Shown here in pieces: positions 7,582 to 14,042 of a stretch of DNA of 14,799 nucleotides (its first letter is position 1; each line of letters opens with the position of its first letter). The stretch lies in contig CAZNZD010000037.1 of the NCBI GenBank assembly GCA_964577435.1, positions 1 through 14,799 of the forward strand, written 5' to 3'. The notes below the pieces were generated by a model. The model made no database searches. It saw only the letters and a list, made by a program, of their open reading frames with translations, and was not told the DNA's origin. The DNA comes from MWDF01 sp964577435 (GTDB lineage: Bacteria > Bacillota > DTU025 > MWDF01). The translations under genes were made by a program, and so were the position numbers.

Positions 7582-9075
7582 CTATGATGAGGCAGCAAGA
7601 GCCGCCTTGATGCCCCTTTTCCATCCGCTGTGAAGGGAATCTGACTCCGCCCTGCTTATGCCGGGCAAGAAGATGCGGTCCGCCTTCCAATGCGCTGCGA
7701 TCTCGGTGGTATCGTTCCATAAGCCTATACCAAGTCCTGCCAGGTACGCCGCCCCTAGCGCGGTGCTTTCCATATAGGTGGGCCTAATGACTTCAAGGCC
7801 TGTCATGTCCGCCATGAATCCCATCATGAAGTCGTTCTTTGCCATGCCGCCGTCGACTTTGAGCGCTGCGATTCCCATTCCGCTGTCCTGGGCCATCGCG
7901 TCAAGGACGTCCTTTGTCTGGTAGGCGATAGATTCAAGCGTGGCTCTTGCGATATGGGCCCTGGTAGTTCCCCTGGTGATCCCTATGATCGTACCGCGGG
8001 CATCCTGATTCCAGTACGGGGTCCCGAGGCCGACGAAGGCAGGCACGAAGTAGACGCCGTCATTACCGGGAAGCGAGCTTGCCATGGAATCGGTCTCCAC
8101 TGATGAATCGACGATTCTAAGGCCATCTCTTATCCACTGCACCGCGCTTCCGGCCACGAAAATCGACCCCTCAAGTGCATATGCGGGCTTACCGTCCACG
8201 GGGCATGCCAAGGTCGTCAGAAGTCCGTTCTTCGACCTGACAGGCACCTCGCCAGTATTCATGAGCAGGAAGCTTCCCGTGCCGCAGGTGGACTTCACCT
8301 CTCCGGGCCTCAGGCACAGCTGCCCGAAGAGTGCGGCCTGCTGGTCACCTGCGATGCCGCATATCGCCGTCCTTGAGCCGAAGAACTCCTCGGGGTCGGT
8401 GTAGGCGAGAATTCCGGAGCTATTGGAGACCTCCGGCAGAACAGAGGGGGATATGCCCAGGTAGCCAAGTAGGGAATCATCCCACCTGCGCTCGATAATG
8501 TCGAAGATGAGCGTCCTGCTGGCATTGGTGAAGTCCGTTATATGCGAGCGGCCCTTGGTCAGCTTGTGGACCAGCCAGGAATCAACAGTCCCGAACCTCA
8601 GCCTTCCTGCAGCCATCATCTGCTTCAGGCCTTCGACGTTTCTCAGCGCCCAGGCGATCTTGGTGCCTGAGAAGTAAGCGTCGAGGACGAGCCCGGTCTT
8701 CTTCCGGAACTCATTCTCCAGGCCGGCTTGCTTAAGCTCCTCGCAGATGCCTGCGCTTTGCCTGGACTGCCAGACTATCGCGTTGCAGGCCGGCTCGCCT
8801 GTCGCAGCGTCCCACAGTACCGTGGTCTCCCTTTGGTTCGTGATGCCTATAGCTGCGATCTCGGAGGCGGCAATCCCGCCGTTTTGAAGGCTCTCGCGTA
8901 TGACGGCCTTCACTGATGCCCAGATCTCATCTGGATCGTGCTCGACCCATCCAGGCCTGGGGAAGTGCTGGGTGAACTCACGCTGTGCTGAAGAGACAGG
9001 GCTGCCGGCTGAGTCGAAGATGATCGCTCGTGAGGAGGTAGTGCCCTGATCGATAGACATTATGTAGCGGGGCAT
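7582..9075 (-). CDS. glpK: Glycerol kinase
   Basis: Phosphorylates glycerol with ATP to sn-glycerol-3-phosphate; cytoplasmic FGGY-family kinase. 497 residues, close to E. coli GlpK (about 500). Seen: N-terminal phosphate loop SIDQGTTSSRAIIFD (7-21), glycerol-contact GITNQRETTVLWD (77-89), WQSRQ (102-106), YFSGTKIAWAL (134-144), catalytic Asp244 in GIAGDQQAALFGQ, then CGTGSFLLMNTG and late DGGMAKNDFMMGFMAD. The start at 9075 is chosen because GGGAGGTGA lies 7 bases upstream and the protein then begins in register with known GlpK; an upstream in-frame ATG at 9102 lies inside the preceding gene. The stop of the upstream hydrolase is 4 bases away, so the two form an operon. The segment before GIAGDQ reads DPEEFFG, with no His where many Firmicute GlpKs carry the His phosphorylated by HPr, and no E. 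coli-type GKGGT loop for fructose-bisphosphate. Confidence 0.96.
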   Translation of the reverse strand: MPRYIMSIDQGTTSSRAIIFDSAGSPVSSAQREFTQHFPRPGWVEHDPDEIWASVKAVIRESLQNGGIAASEIAAIGITNQRETTVLWDAATGEPACNAIVWQSRQSAGICEELKQAGLENEFRKKTGLVLDAYFSGTKIAWALRNVEGLKQMMAAGRLRFGTVDSWLVHKLTKGRSHITDFTNASRTLIFDIIERRWDDSLLGYLGISPSVLPEVSNSSGILAYTDPEEFFGSRTAICGIAGDQQAALFGQLCLRPGEVKSTCGTGSFLLMNTGEVPVRSKNGLLTTLACPVDGKPAYALEGSIFVAGSAVQWIRDGLRIVDSSVETDSMASSLPGNDGVYFVPAFVGLGTPYWNQDARGTIIGITRGTTRAHIARATLESIAYQTKDVLDAMAQDSGMGIAALKVDGGMAKNDFMMGFMADMTGLEVIRPTYMESTALGAAYLAGLGIGLWNDTTEIAAHWKADRIFLPGISRAESDSLHSGWKRGIKAALAASS

Positions 9076-9079
9076 CGGC

Positions 9080-9907
9080 TCACCTCCCGATGTTCTTGGC
9101 AATGAAGCTTGCTATCGCGTCGGTCAGCGGGGCAGAGAAGCCTGGTTCGTTGTGAAGCTCATGCCTTCCTTCAAGCTCCATGTAGGTGATTGAGCCAGGA
9201 GACTTGCCGGCGAGCTTCCTTGATGCTTCCACAGAGCAGATTCCGTCCTGGCTTCCGTGGGCAAGGAACAGCGGTGTCTCAGGGATCGCTCCTTCGAGAA
9301 CCCTCTTTGCCGAGTCTATGGCGTCAATCGCCGTCGCAGCCGATATCCTGCCGTGGACTAGGGGGTCCTTCCTATAAGCGGAAGAGACCGACTTGTCCGT
9401 AGACAGCAGGTCAGCATCAAGCCCTGTCGGTATGGTGAATGATGGCATCAATGCCTTTATGACCCTCGATGCTGCGATCAGTGCCGGAGGCTTCCTGTCG
9501 ACGAGCTCAAGCCAGGGCGATGTTACGATGAAAGCCACGGCGCTTTTAGGCTCAAGGCTCCACTTGGACAGCACGATGCCTCCGCCGAGGCTATGCCCAT
9601 AGAAGAACAGCGGCAGATCGCCGACTGATTCGCGAGCCCTGCAGGCAAGCGCACCCATGTCGCTTCGGGTGGCTGCAAAAGAGCCGATGTGGCCCCTTAT
9701 ACCCGTGCTCTTCCCGTGACCTCGAAGGTCGAAAGAGAACACTGCGATGCCCTTCTCGTTTAGCTTCCCCGCAAGCGCATCATACCTTTTCGCATGTTCG
9801 CCTATGCCGTGGACCAGGACTACAAGGGCTTCACTCGTTCTAGGTAGCCAGCTGTGGCAATGAAGCTTTGCAGAGTCATCTCTTTCGATAACGAAGCTGC
9901 TGTACAT
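9080..9907 (-). CDS. Alpha/beta hydrolase, monoacylglycerol lipase/lysophospholipase-like
   Basis: Serine hydrolase of the S33/PldB-monoglyceride lipase group, predicted to release fatty acid from monoacylglycerol or lysophospholipid. 275 residues from the chosen start. Seen: oxyanion-hole region VVLVHGIGEHAKRY (29-42), SFDLRGHGKSTGIRG (58-72), nucleophile elbow GHSLGG with Ser106, acid Asp221 in HGSQDGI, and His249 in EGRHELHNE, a close match to the HExxNE signature of monoglyceride lipases. There is no signal peptide, so it is probably cytoplasmic. The start at 9907 follows AGGAGGTG by about 5 bases; an in-frame ATG at 9991 would run through the promoter and is rejected. glpK follows after 4 bases, which supports a role in freeing glycerol for phosphorylation. 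A lysophospholipase or general esterase role remains possible. Confidence 0.88.
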   Translation of the reverse strand: MYSSFVIERDDSAKLHCHSWLPRTSEALVVLVHGIGEHAKRYDALAGKLNEKGIAVFSFDLRGHGKSTGIRGHIGSFAATRSDMGALACRARESVGDLPLFFYGHSLGGGIVLSKWSLEPKSAVAFIVTSPWLELVDRKPPALIAASRVIKALMPSFTIPTGLDADLLSTDKSVSSAYRKDPLVHGRISAATAIDAIDSAKRVLEGAIPETPLFLAHGSQDGICSVEASRKLAGKSPGSITYMELEGRHELHNEPGFSAPLTDAIASFIAKNIGR

Positions 9908-9935
9908 AAGGCACCTCCTGCGGAAGTATAAGTCA

Positions 9936-9964
9936 ATTCTAAACCTAATGCATCCAAGGTGCAA
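9936..9964 (-). promoter_or_regulatory. Promoter of the lipase-glpK operon
   Basis: On the minus strand TTGCAC (9964-9959) and TAGAAT (9941-9936) are separated by exactly 17 bases, and the first gene starts 28 bases after the -10. The -35 overlaps the T-tract of the terminator of the preceding gene. Confidence 0.72.
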
Positions 9965-9987
9965 AAAGTGAGGCGGCCGAAGCCGCC
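9963..9987 (-). terminator. Rho-independent terminator of the small secreted-protein gene
   Basis: On the minus strand GGCGGC and GCCGCC (9987-9972) form a perfect 6-bp stem capped by a UUCG tetraloop, then TCAC and a run of five T. It lies about 26 bases after the stop codon at 10014. Confidence 0.82.
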
Positions 9988-10013
9988 CCATCCCAATATT
10001 GCTTTGACTTAGC

Positions 10014-10370
10014 CTACCAGAGTATATGGATCGGGTCTACCATGACAGGGACTCCGCCTACAGTCACATAGACATGAGTGCAAACCGCCTCGAAACCCTT
10101 GCGCTCAGCCCACTCGATGGCATTGGCAGTAAGCATGGACGCCTTATACTGAAGATCGAACAGTATCTGATTGAACCACTCCTGGTCCTCCTGCTCAAGG
10201 GCCTTGTCTGCCAGCTTCTGCGCCTTTTCTATCTCCCTGTAGATATGGTCGTTCACATTGTCTATGTGCCTCAGGACTTCCTCCGGATCTACGCTGGCCA
10301 TTGCCGGGACCGCCACTGAAAGAGAGAGAACCACTGCCAACACGATGCAGATAACGTTAAGCTTTCTCAT
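10014..10370 (-). CDS. Small secreted protein of unknown family, under c-di-GMP riboswitch
   Basis: I do not recognise this family. It encodes 118 residues. Residues 1-25 are a classical Sec signal peptide (MRKLN, then a hydrophobic core ICIVLAVVLSLSVAVP, cleavage likely after AMA at 23-25), leaving about 93 mature residues with no lipobox and no membrane anchor. The mature part is acidic and mostly helical in appearance (about 30-92: HIDNVNDHIYREIEKAQKLA, KALEQEDQEWFNQILFDL), ending in a short beta-like tail (THVYVTVGGVPVMVDP) with one Cys at 97. The start at 10370 follows AGGAGGT by about 4 bases; an in-frame ATG at 10409 would add 13 residues before the signal peptide and has no such site. 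The upstream leader holds a class I c-di-GMP aptamer and a terminator, so the protein is probably an extracellular factor made in one c-di-GMP state (surface, biofilm or motility role is inference only). Confidence 0.85.
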   Translation of the reverse strand: MRKLNVICIVLAVVLSLSVAVPAMASVDPEEVLRHIDNVNDHIYREIEKAQKLADKALEQEDQEWFNQILFDLQYKASMLTANAIEWAERKGFEAVCTHVYVTVGGVPVMVDPIHILW

Positions 10371-10414
10371 TTGACCTCCTACTTTCCAGGTCCTGGCCTT
10401 ACCTTTCACCGGTC

Positions 10415-10450
10415 AAAAAATTAACGACCAATGTTCATCGACATCGGCCG
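10415..10450 (-). terminator. Riboswitch expression platform: intrinsic terminator in the leader
   Basis: On the minus strand CGGCCGATGT (10450-10441) pairs with ACATTGGTCG (10434-10425): 10 bp including two G-U pairs, with a 6-base loop, followed by TTAATTTTTT (down to 10415). It lies between the c-di-GMP aptamer and the ribosome binding site of the secreted-protein gene, so the switch most likely works by premature termination. Confidence 0.8.
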
Positions 10451-10470
10451 CCATTCTCCCGGAGAGGCAC

Positions 10471-10575
10471 CAAGCCCTTCTTTCGGTAACTGGCAGCCAT
10501 GAGCTTGCGCTTTTAGGCCCTTAGCTTTGCGTCCCAGGCTTTCGCCTGGTTTGCTCTTGTCGGTGAAGGTAAGAA
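10471..10575 (-). ncRNA. Class I cyclic di-GMP riboswitch (GEMM-I) aptamer
   Basis: The minus-strand RNA carries the conserved GEMM-I landmarks in order: ACAAGAGCAAACC, a hairpin CCAGGC-GAAA-GCCTGG with a GNRA tetraloop, GGGACGCAAAGC, GGGCCTAAA, a second hairpin with a GCAA loop and GGCTGCC, then AGTTACCGAAAG. A short closing stem can be drawn between CCTTC (10569-10565) and GAAGG (10480-10476). The GCAAACC/GACGCAAAGC/GTTACCG set is diagnostic of the class that binds c-di-GMP (or in some lineages cyclic GMP-AMP). A promoter lies just upstream, a terminator just downstream, and a secreted-protein gene follows. Whether ligand switches the gene on or off cannot be told by eye. Confidence 0.93.
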
Positions 10576-10617
10576 AGCCCAACCTTCCAATATTTATGCG
10601 CTTCCACGCACAACTTG

Positions 10618-10646
10618 AGTATAATACAACCAAATATTAAAAACAA
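10618..10646 (-). promoter_or_regulatory. Promoter of the riboswitch leader
   Basis: On the minus strand TTGTTT (10646-10641) and TATACT (10623-10618) lie 17 bases apart, in an AT-rich stretch directly after the HD-GYP gene stop. The predicted start near 10611 gives a leader of about 240 bases before the secreted-protein ATG. No terminator separates it from the upstream HD-GYP gene, so readthrough could also feed the leader. Confidence 0.7.
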
Positions 10647-10659
10647 TATTCAATATGCG

Positions 10660-11943
10660 CTAACCGGTACTCGCTATATGGCCCTCTTCTTTGAGTATCT
10701 TCTCCAGCGTATTTACAGCGTCCGGGTCGTAGAGCGTGCCGGCAAGCTCTTTCAGCTCATCGATTGCGGTCTGCGGGGTGATGCCCTTCCTGTAGGCGCG
10801 GTCGGATGTCATAGCATCGTAGGAATCGGCGACAGCTACGATCTTCGCCTCCAGCATTATCTCGTCTCCCTTAAGCCCGAGGGGGTACCCTGACCCGTCC
10901 AACCTTTCGTGGTGCTGCCCGACAATGTCGGTAAGCGCCTCCTCGAACCTCTGGCTGAGGACCTTTGCGCTGTCGCTGGGATGCTTCCTGATGTACTCGA
11001 AGTCCCTGTCGTTGAGCATTCCGACCTTGTTGAGGACTTCATCCGGGATGTTGACCTTGCCGATGTCATGGAACAGTGAGGCTACCGCGATTGCCAGGAG
11101 CTTGTCGTTGGGAAGGCCCATCCTGCTTGCTATCTTAAGGGTGTATTGCTCGACCCTAATGCTATGGTTGTGCGTGTATATATCCTTCTGTTCATACTGC
11201 CTCAGCAGCTCGTTCAGGTCCTCCATGAAGTCCAGCAGATAATCGAAGATGGGCTTTGAGGCGACATATATCGCCCTTGCCCCGTCCTCCGCCGTGAACG
11301 ATATCGTATGGTCGAGGTCATATACATAGAATGCATCGCCGGCATTTAGCACATGCTCATTACCGTTGTCGTTGAGGATGAACTCTCCCTCAAGGATGTA
11401 GAAGAACTCCAGCAGGTCAGGTGAGTCCCCGGGCGTAACGCACCCGGGCCTTCTTCCGAAGATCTCCTGCAGCAGCACATCCAGGCCGCCTCCGCTAGCA
11501 AGAAGGCTAAGCGCGTTGTTATCCTGCGTAGCCCTGTTGATACATCCTTTGCCCATGATGTATAGCCCGCCGGCGGTGACCTTCTGCTTGGTATCATCTA
11601 TGACAGATGGGTTTACCTGCTTTGTTATTGAGATATTGCTGGCGACTAGTATCAGCGCGTCCGACGGCGAGGATACAAGGACTGCCCGCCTTAGGTCGTG
11701 CGTATAGAAATACTCGCCCTCTGTGAGCTTGACTTTTATTCCTTCAGATTCGATTTCTATTGCGCCCTTGAGGACGAAGAAGAACTCAAGCAGGTCTTCA
11801 AAGAGCGTAGGTTTTATCTTGAGGGGTTCTCCTCGCGATAACTTCAGCTCTGTGATCCTGAGATTGGCCCTGTTGACCAGGAACCTCTCTTTCCAGTCAG
11901 TTCCGCAGGCGTTCTTTGATTCGATTATGAAAAGCCTCTTCAT
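10660..11943 (-). CDS. Tandem-cupin HD-GYP domain protein, predicted c-di-GMP phosphodiesterase
   Basis: Predicted cytoplasmic enzyme that linearises or degrades cyclic di-GMP. 427 residues, no membrane segment. The N-terminal half is two cupin-like beta-barrel units that are clear duplicates: DLLEFFFVLKGAIEI (about 50-64) followed by YFYTHDL, and DLLEFFYILEGEFIL (176-190) followed by FYVYDL. The usual cupin metal histidines are not evident, so these are probably ligand-sensing or dimerisation units. The C-terminal HD-GYP domain has YTHNHSIRV (His258, His260), FHDIGK (His292-Asp293), RKHP (His321), the signature HHERLDGSGYP (344-354) and VADSYDAMTS (Asp373); all catalytic-type residues are present. 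The start at 11943 follows GGAGGG at about 6 bases; the ATG at 11961 lacks such a site. It lies directly upstream of a c-di-GMP riboswitch on the same strand, supporting a c-di-GMP role. Confidence 0.92.
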   Translation of the reverse strand: MKRLFIIESKNACGTDWKERFLVNRANLRITELKLSRGEPLKIKPTLFEDLLEFFFVLKGAIEIESEGIKVKLTEGEYFYTHDLRRAVLVSSPSDALILVASNISITKQVNPSVIDDTKQKVTAGGLYIMGKGCINRATQDNNALSLLASGGGLDVLLQEIFGRRPGCVTPGDSPDLLEFFYILEGEFILNDNGNEHVLNAGDAFYVYDLDHTISFTAEDGARAIYVASKPIFDYLLDFMEDLNELLRQYEQKDIYTHNHSIRVEQYTLKIASRMGLPNDKLLAIAVASLFHDIGKVNIPDEVLNKVGMLNDRDFEYIRKHPSDSAKVLSQRFEEALTDIVGQHHERLDGSGYPLGLKGDEIMLEAKIVAVADSYDAMTSDRAYRKGITPQTAIDELKELAGTLYDPDAVNTLEKILKEEGHIASTG

Positions 11944-11995
11944 TCGCCCTCCAGGAATCAAAAATGCAGTCGTCAGCGGATAACCTGTTTAAGAA

Positions 11996-12024
11996 ATTAT
12001 AGCGCGAATACCGGAAGTTGGCAC
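11996..12024 (-). promoter_or_regulatory. Promoter of the HD-GYP gene
   Basis: On the minus strand GTGCCA (12024-12019) and a perfect TATAAT (12001-11996) are 17 bases apart, about 52 bases before the ATG. The divergent intergenic stretch 11944-12171 otherwise holds a likely plus-strand promoter and no recognised structured RNA. Confidence 0.65.
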
Positions 12025-12111
12025 TACTTGCGATTCGCATGAAGCATAAGCCCTGATTCATCTCAACAGAAAGGCAGGAATACACCTCAGGCAGCCCTTC
12101 TCCATAAATAA

Positions 12112-12141
12112 TTAACATCACGAACATTGCCGAAGTATTAG
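12112..12141 (+). promoter_or_regulatory. Possible promoter of the polyferredoxin-two-component operon
   Basis: TTAACA (12112-12117) and TATTAG (12136-12141) with an 18-base spacer, 30 bases before the ATG at 12172. The -10 match is only moderate. Confidence 0.4.
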
Positions 12142-12171
12142 AATTGATGCATATCAGTACGGAGGTATCAT

Positions 12172-13008
12172 ATGAGAATCGCAAGAAAGTCTCAGCTCAG
12201 GCTAATATCTCAGATTCTGTTCTTCGCCTTGATCGCCGCAGTTACCATAAACCACAGCCTGGCGGAGATAAATGCTGGGATCGCGGAGATCCCTGCAGCA
12301 TCCATACATGCCGTGTGCCCTTTCGGAGGGGTGGTGAGCATATACAGGTTTGTGACGGCAGGTGCGTTCGTCCAGAAGGTTCATGAGGCGTCGTTCGCTC
12401 TGATGGTGATAGTCTTCCTGTCGGCCGTACTTTTCGGGCCCATATTCTGCGGTTGGGTCTGCCCGTTCGGAAGCTTCCAGGAATGGGCCGGGAAGCTGGG
12501 AAGGAAGTTCTTCAGGAAGTCATATAACACGGTCATCCCGGCAAAAGTCGAAAAGGTGATGGGACTCATAAGGTATGCCGTCCTACTGTGGGTCATCTAC
12601 GCTACGGCGGTTAGCGCGAAGCTGGTGTTCTCGACCTATGACCCATATAGCGCGCTTTTCAGCTTCTGGACCAGCGAGGCGCAGGTAGCGGGAGTGTTGA
12701 TCCTTATGGCGGTGACCGCGGCATCTTTGATAGTGGAGAGGCCCTGGTGCAAGTTCGCCTGCCCTTACGGGGCCCTTCTTGGCCTTACCAACCTGATAAG
12801 GCCCTTTGCCATACGCAGAAGGGCCGCCACCTGCATATCCTGCGGCAAGTGCGACAGGTCCTGCCCTATGAACATAGGCGTATCAAAGGCGAAGGCAGTA
12901 AGGGATGTGAGGTGCATAACATGCCTTGAGTGCACGTCTGAGGCCGCTTGCCCGGTCGAGGACACCGTTGCACTGTCTACACCGGCATTCGGAGGTAAAG
13001 GGGAATGA
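12172..13008 (+). CDS. NapH-like membrane polyferredoxin (4Fe-4S)
   Basis: Membrane electron-transfer protein of the NapH/NosR/CcoG-like group. 278 residues with about four hydrophobic helices (11-31, 72-92, 128-152, 169-188). Cysteine motifs: HAVCPFGG (Cys49), CGWVCPFGSFQEW (Cys93, Cys97), CKFACPYGALLG (Cys193, Cys197), then two ferredoxin-type 4Fe-4S sites, CISCGKCDRSCP (Cys221, 224, 227, 231) and CITCLECTSEAACP (Cys248, 251, 254, 260). The second site has a longer gap before the last Cys than the classical CxxCxxCxxxCP. GGAGGT (12161-12166) lies 5 bases before the ATG. The stop overlaps the next gene by ATGA. The usual partners of NapH (NapG, NapA) are absent here, so its redox partner is unknown; the following membrane-anchored protein is the best candidate for a functional mate. 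Confidence 0.87.
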   Translation: MRIARKSQLRLISQILFFALIAAVTINHSLAEINAGIAEIPAASIHAVCPFGGVVSIYRFVTAGAFVQKVHEASFALMVIVFLSAVLFGPIFCGWVCPFGSFQEWAGKLGRKFFRKSYNTVIPAKVEKVMGLIRYAVLLWVIYATAVSAKLVFSTYDPYSALFSFWTSEAQVAGVLILMAVTAASLIVERPWCKFACPYGALLGLTNLIRPFAIRRRAATCISCGKCDRSCPMNIGVSKAKAVRDVRCITCLECTSEAACPVEDTVALSTPAFGGKGE

Positions 13009-14042
13009 AGATAGGAAAGGTGACTGCATTCGCGGCAGTTCTGCTGATAATGCTTGGAGGCGTGATCATCGCCTCCGGCCTGGGGCTGTTCGACACTGAA
13101 AGCAGCAAGAGCGCCGCAGCCATAAAGACAGGGGAGTTCGAGGGAAAAGCCGACCCCAACGACATAAGGGGATCATTCAGCTTCGCCGACATCTCAAGGC
13201 AGTTCGGGGTGGAGGCAGCTGCTCTTGCGGCAGCATTCGGCATAGAAGGCAAGGATGAGGAGATATCGGCTTTCCAGCTGAAGGGACTTGAGGAGAAGTA
13301 TGCCGGACTGCCGCAGGAGATCGGCACATCCTCTGTAAGGCTGTTCGTGGGGTTCATGACGGGGCTTCCAGTCGAACTGGGGGCATACATACCGCTTCAG
13401 GCGGCGGACATCATCAGAAGGAGCGCATCAGGCCTTACTGAAGAGAGGCTGGCCTACCTGGAAAGCCATACGATAGACCTTGCAGTTCGGCCGGCAGGCA
13501 CCATGGAAGGCCCATCAACCGGCGAAGCAGCTGGCGATCCGGCTGTTGCTCAAGATGAGGCAGGATCAAAAACAGTTGGTAACTCGGAGGAAACGGCATC
13601 GCAGCAGTCAGCCAATCTCAACCGACCCGAGCCTGCGGTCAGCTCGATCACGCAATCGGAAGAACAGGAAGTGACATCAGGCGAGCTTCCAGATGAGGCG
13701 GCTTCCCCAGGCGAGGTAGAACCCTCTTCCATCAGGGAGGATGAACCCATCGCAGCAACGGCTGCAGGAGATGCGCAGGCTTCACAGGAGAAGGCAGCAG
13801 ATGGCCAGGCGGCAAGCTCAGAAGAGCATGCGACCAAGAAGGAAGACAGGACCGTGAAGGGGAATACAACGATATTCGACATGATGAGCTGGGGCGTATC
13901 CAGGGAGCTCATAGGTCCGGCAATCGGATTGGAGCTGCCGAAGGATAACGGAGCTAAGCTCAAGGACCTGATAAGCGCGGCCGGAAAGAGCTTCGAGGAT
14001 GCCAAAGTCATACTGCAGAAGATGGTGGATGAGTCGAATTGA
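13005..14042 (+). CDS. Membrane-anchored protein with two short repeated modules and a low-complexity linker
   Basis: I do not recognise a named family. 345 residues. An N-terminal hydrophobic segment (about 6-27) should anchor it in the membrane with the rest probably outside. A first module at about 52-158 begins DIRGSFSFADISRQFGVEAA and ends near ESHTIDL; residues about 165-282 are a Glu/Ala/Ser/Gln-rich disordered-looking linker; a second, shorter copy of the module start occurs at about 284-343 (TVKGNTTIFDMMSWGVSREL). Both copies share the pattern [IV][RK]G-x-x-[ST]-[FI]-x-[DM]-x(3)-[FW]GV. Such 'I-K-G-x-x-(T/S)' modules occur, in my recollection, with membrane 4Fe-4S proteins in anaerobes. 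There are no Cys and no heme motif. It overlaps the polyferredoxin gene by 4 bases (ATGA), so the two are translationally coupled and probably work together. Confidence 0.75.
   Translation: MKIGKVTAFAAVLLIMLGGVIIASGLGLFDTESSKSAAAIKTGEFEGKADPNDIRGSFSFADISRQFGVEAAALAAAFGIEGKDEEISAFQLKGLEEKYAGLPQEIGTSSVRLFVGFMTGLPVELGAYIPLQAADIIRRSASGLTEERLAYLESHTIDLAVRPAGTMEGPSTGEAAGDPAVAQDEAGSKTVGNSEETASQQSANLNRPEPAVSSITQSEEQEVTSGELPDEAASPGEVEPSSIREDEPIAATAAGDAQASQEKAADGQAASSEEHATKKEDRTVKGNTTIFDMMSWGVSRELIGPAIGLELPKDNGAKLKDLISAAGKSFEDAKVILQKMVDESN

Noticed and set aside
9908..9991. 28-residue N-terminal extension of the lipase-like hydrolase
   Set aside because: The extension would cover the -35/-10 promoter and the terminator stem; the ATG at 9907 has AGGAGGTG at proper spacing.
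10026..10319. 97-codon plus-strand frame opposite the small secreted-protein gene
   Set aside because: The minus-strand frame has a signal peptide, ribosome binding site, promoter, riboswitch and terminator; the plus-strand frame has none of these.
10421..10633. 70-codon minus-strand frame across the riboswitch
   Set aside because: It runs through the aptamer and terminator, whose structure explains the sequence; no ribosome binding site at the start.
12144..12386. 80-codon plus-strand frame overlapping the start of the polyferredoxin gene
   Set aside because: It is out of frame with the clear Cys-motif protein, which owns the GGAGGT site at 12161.
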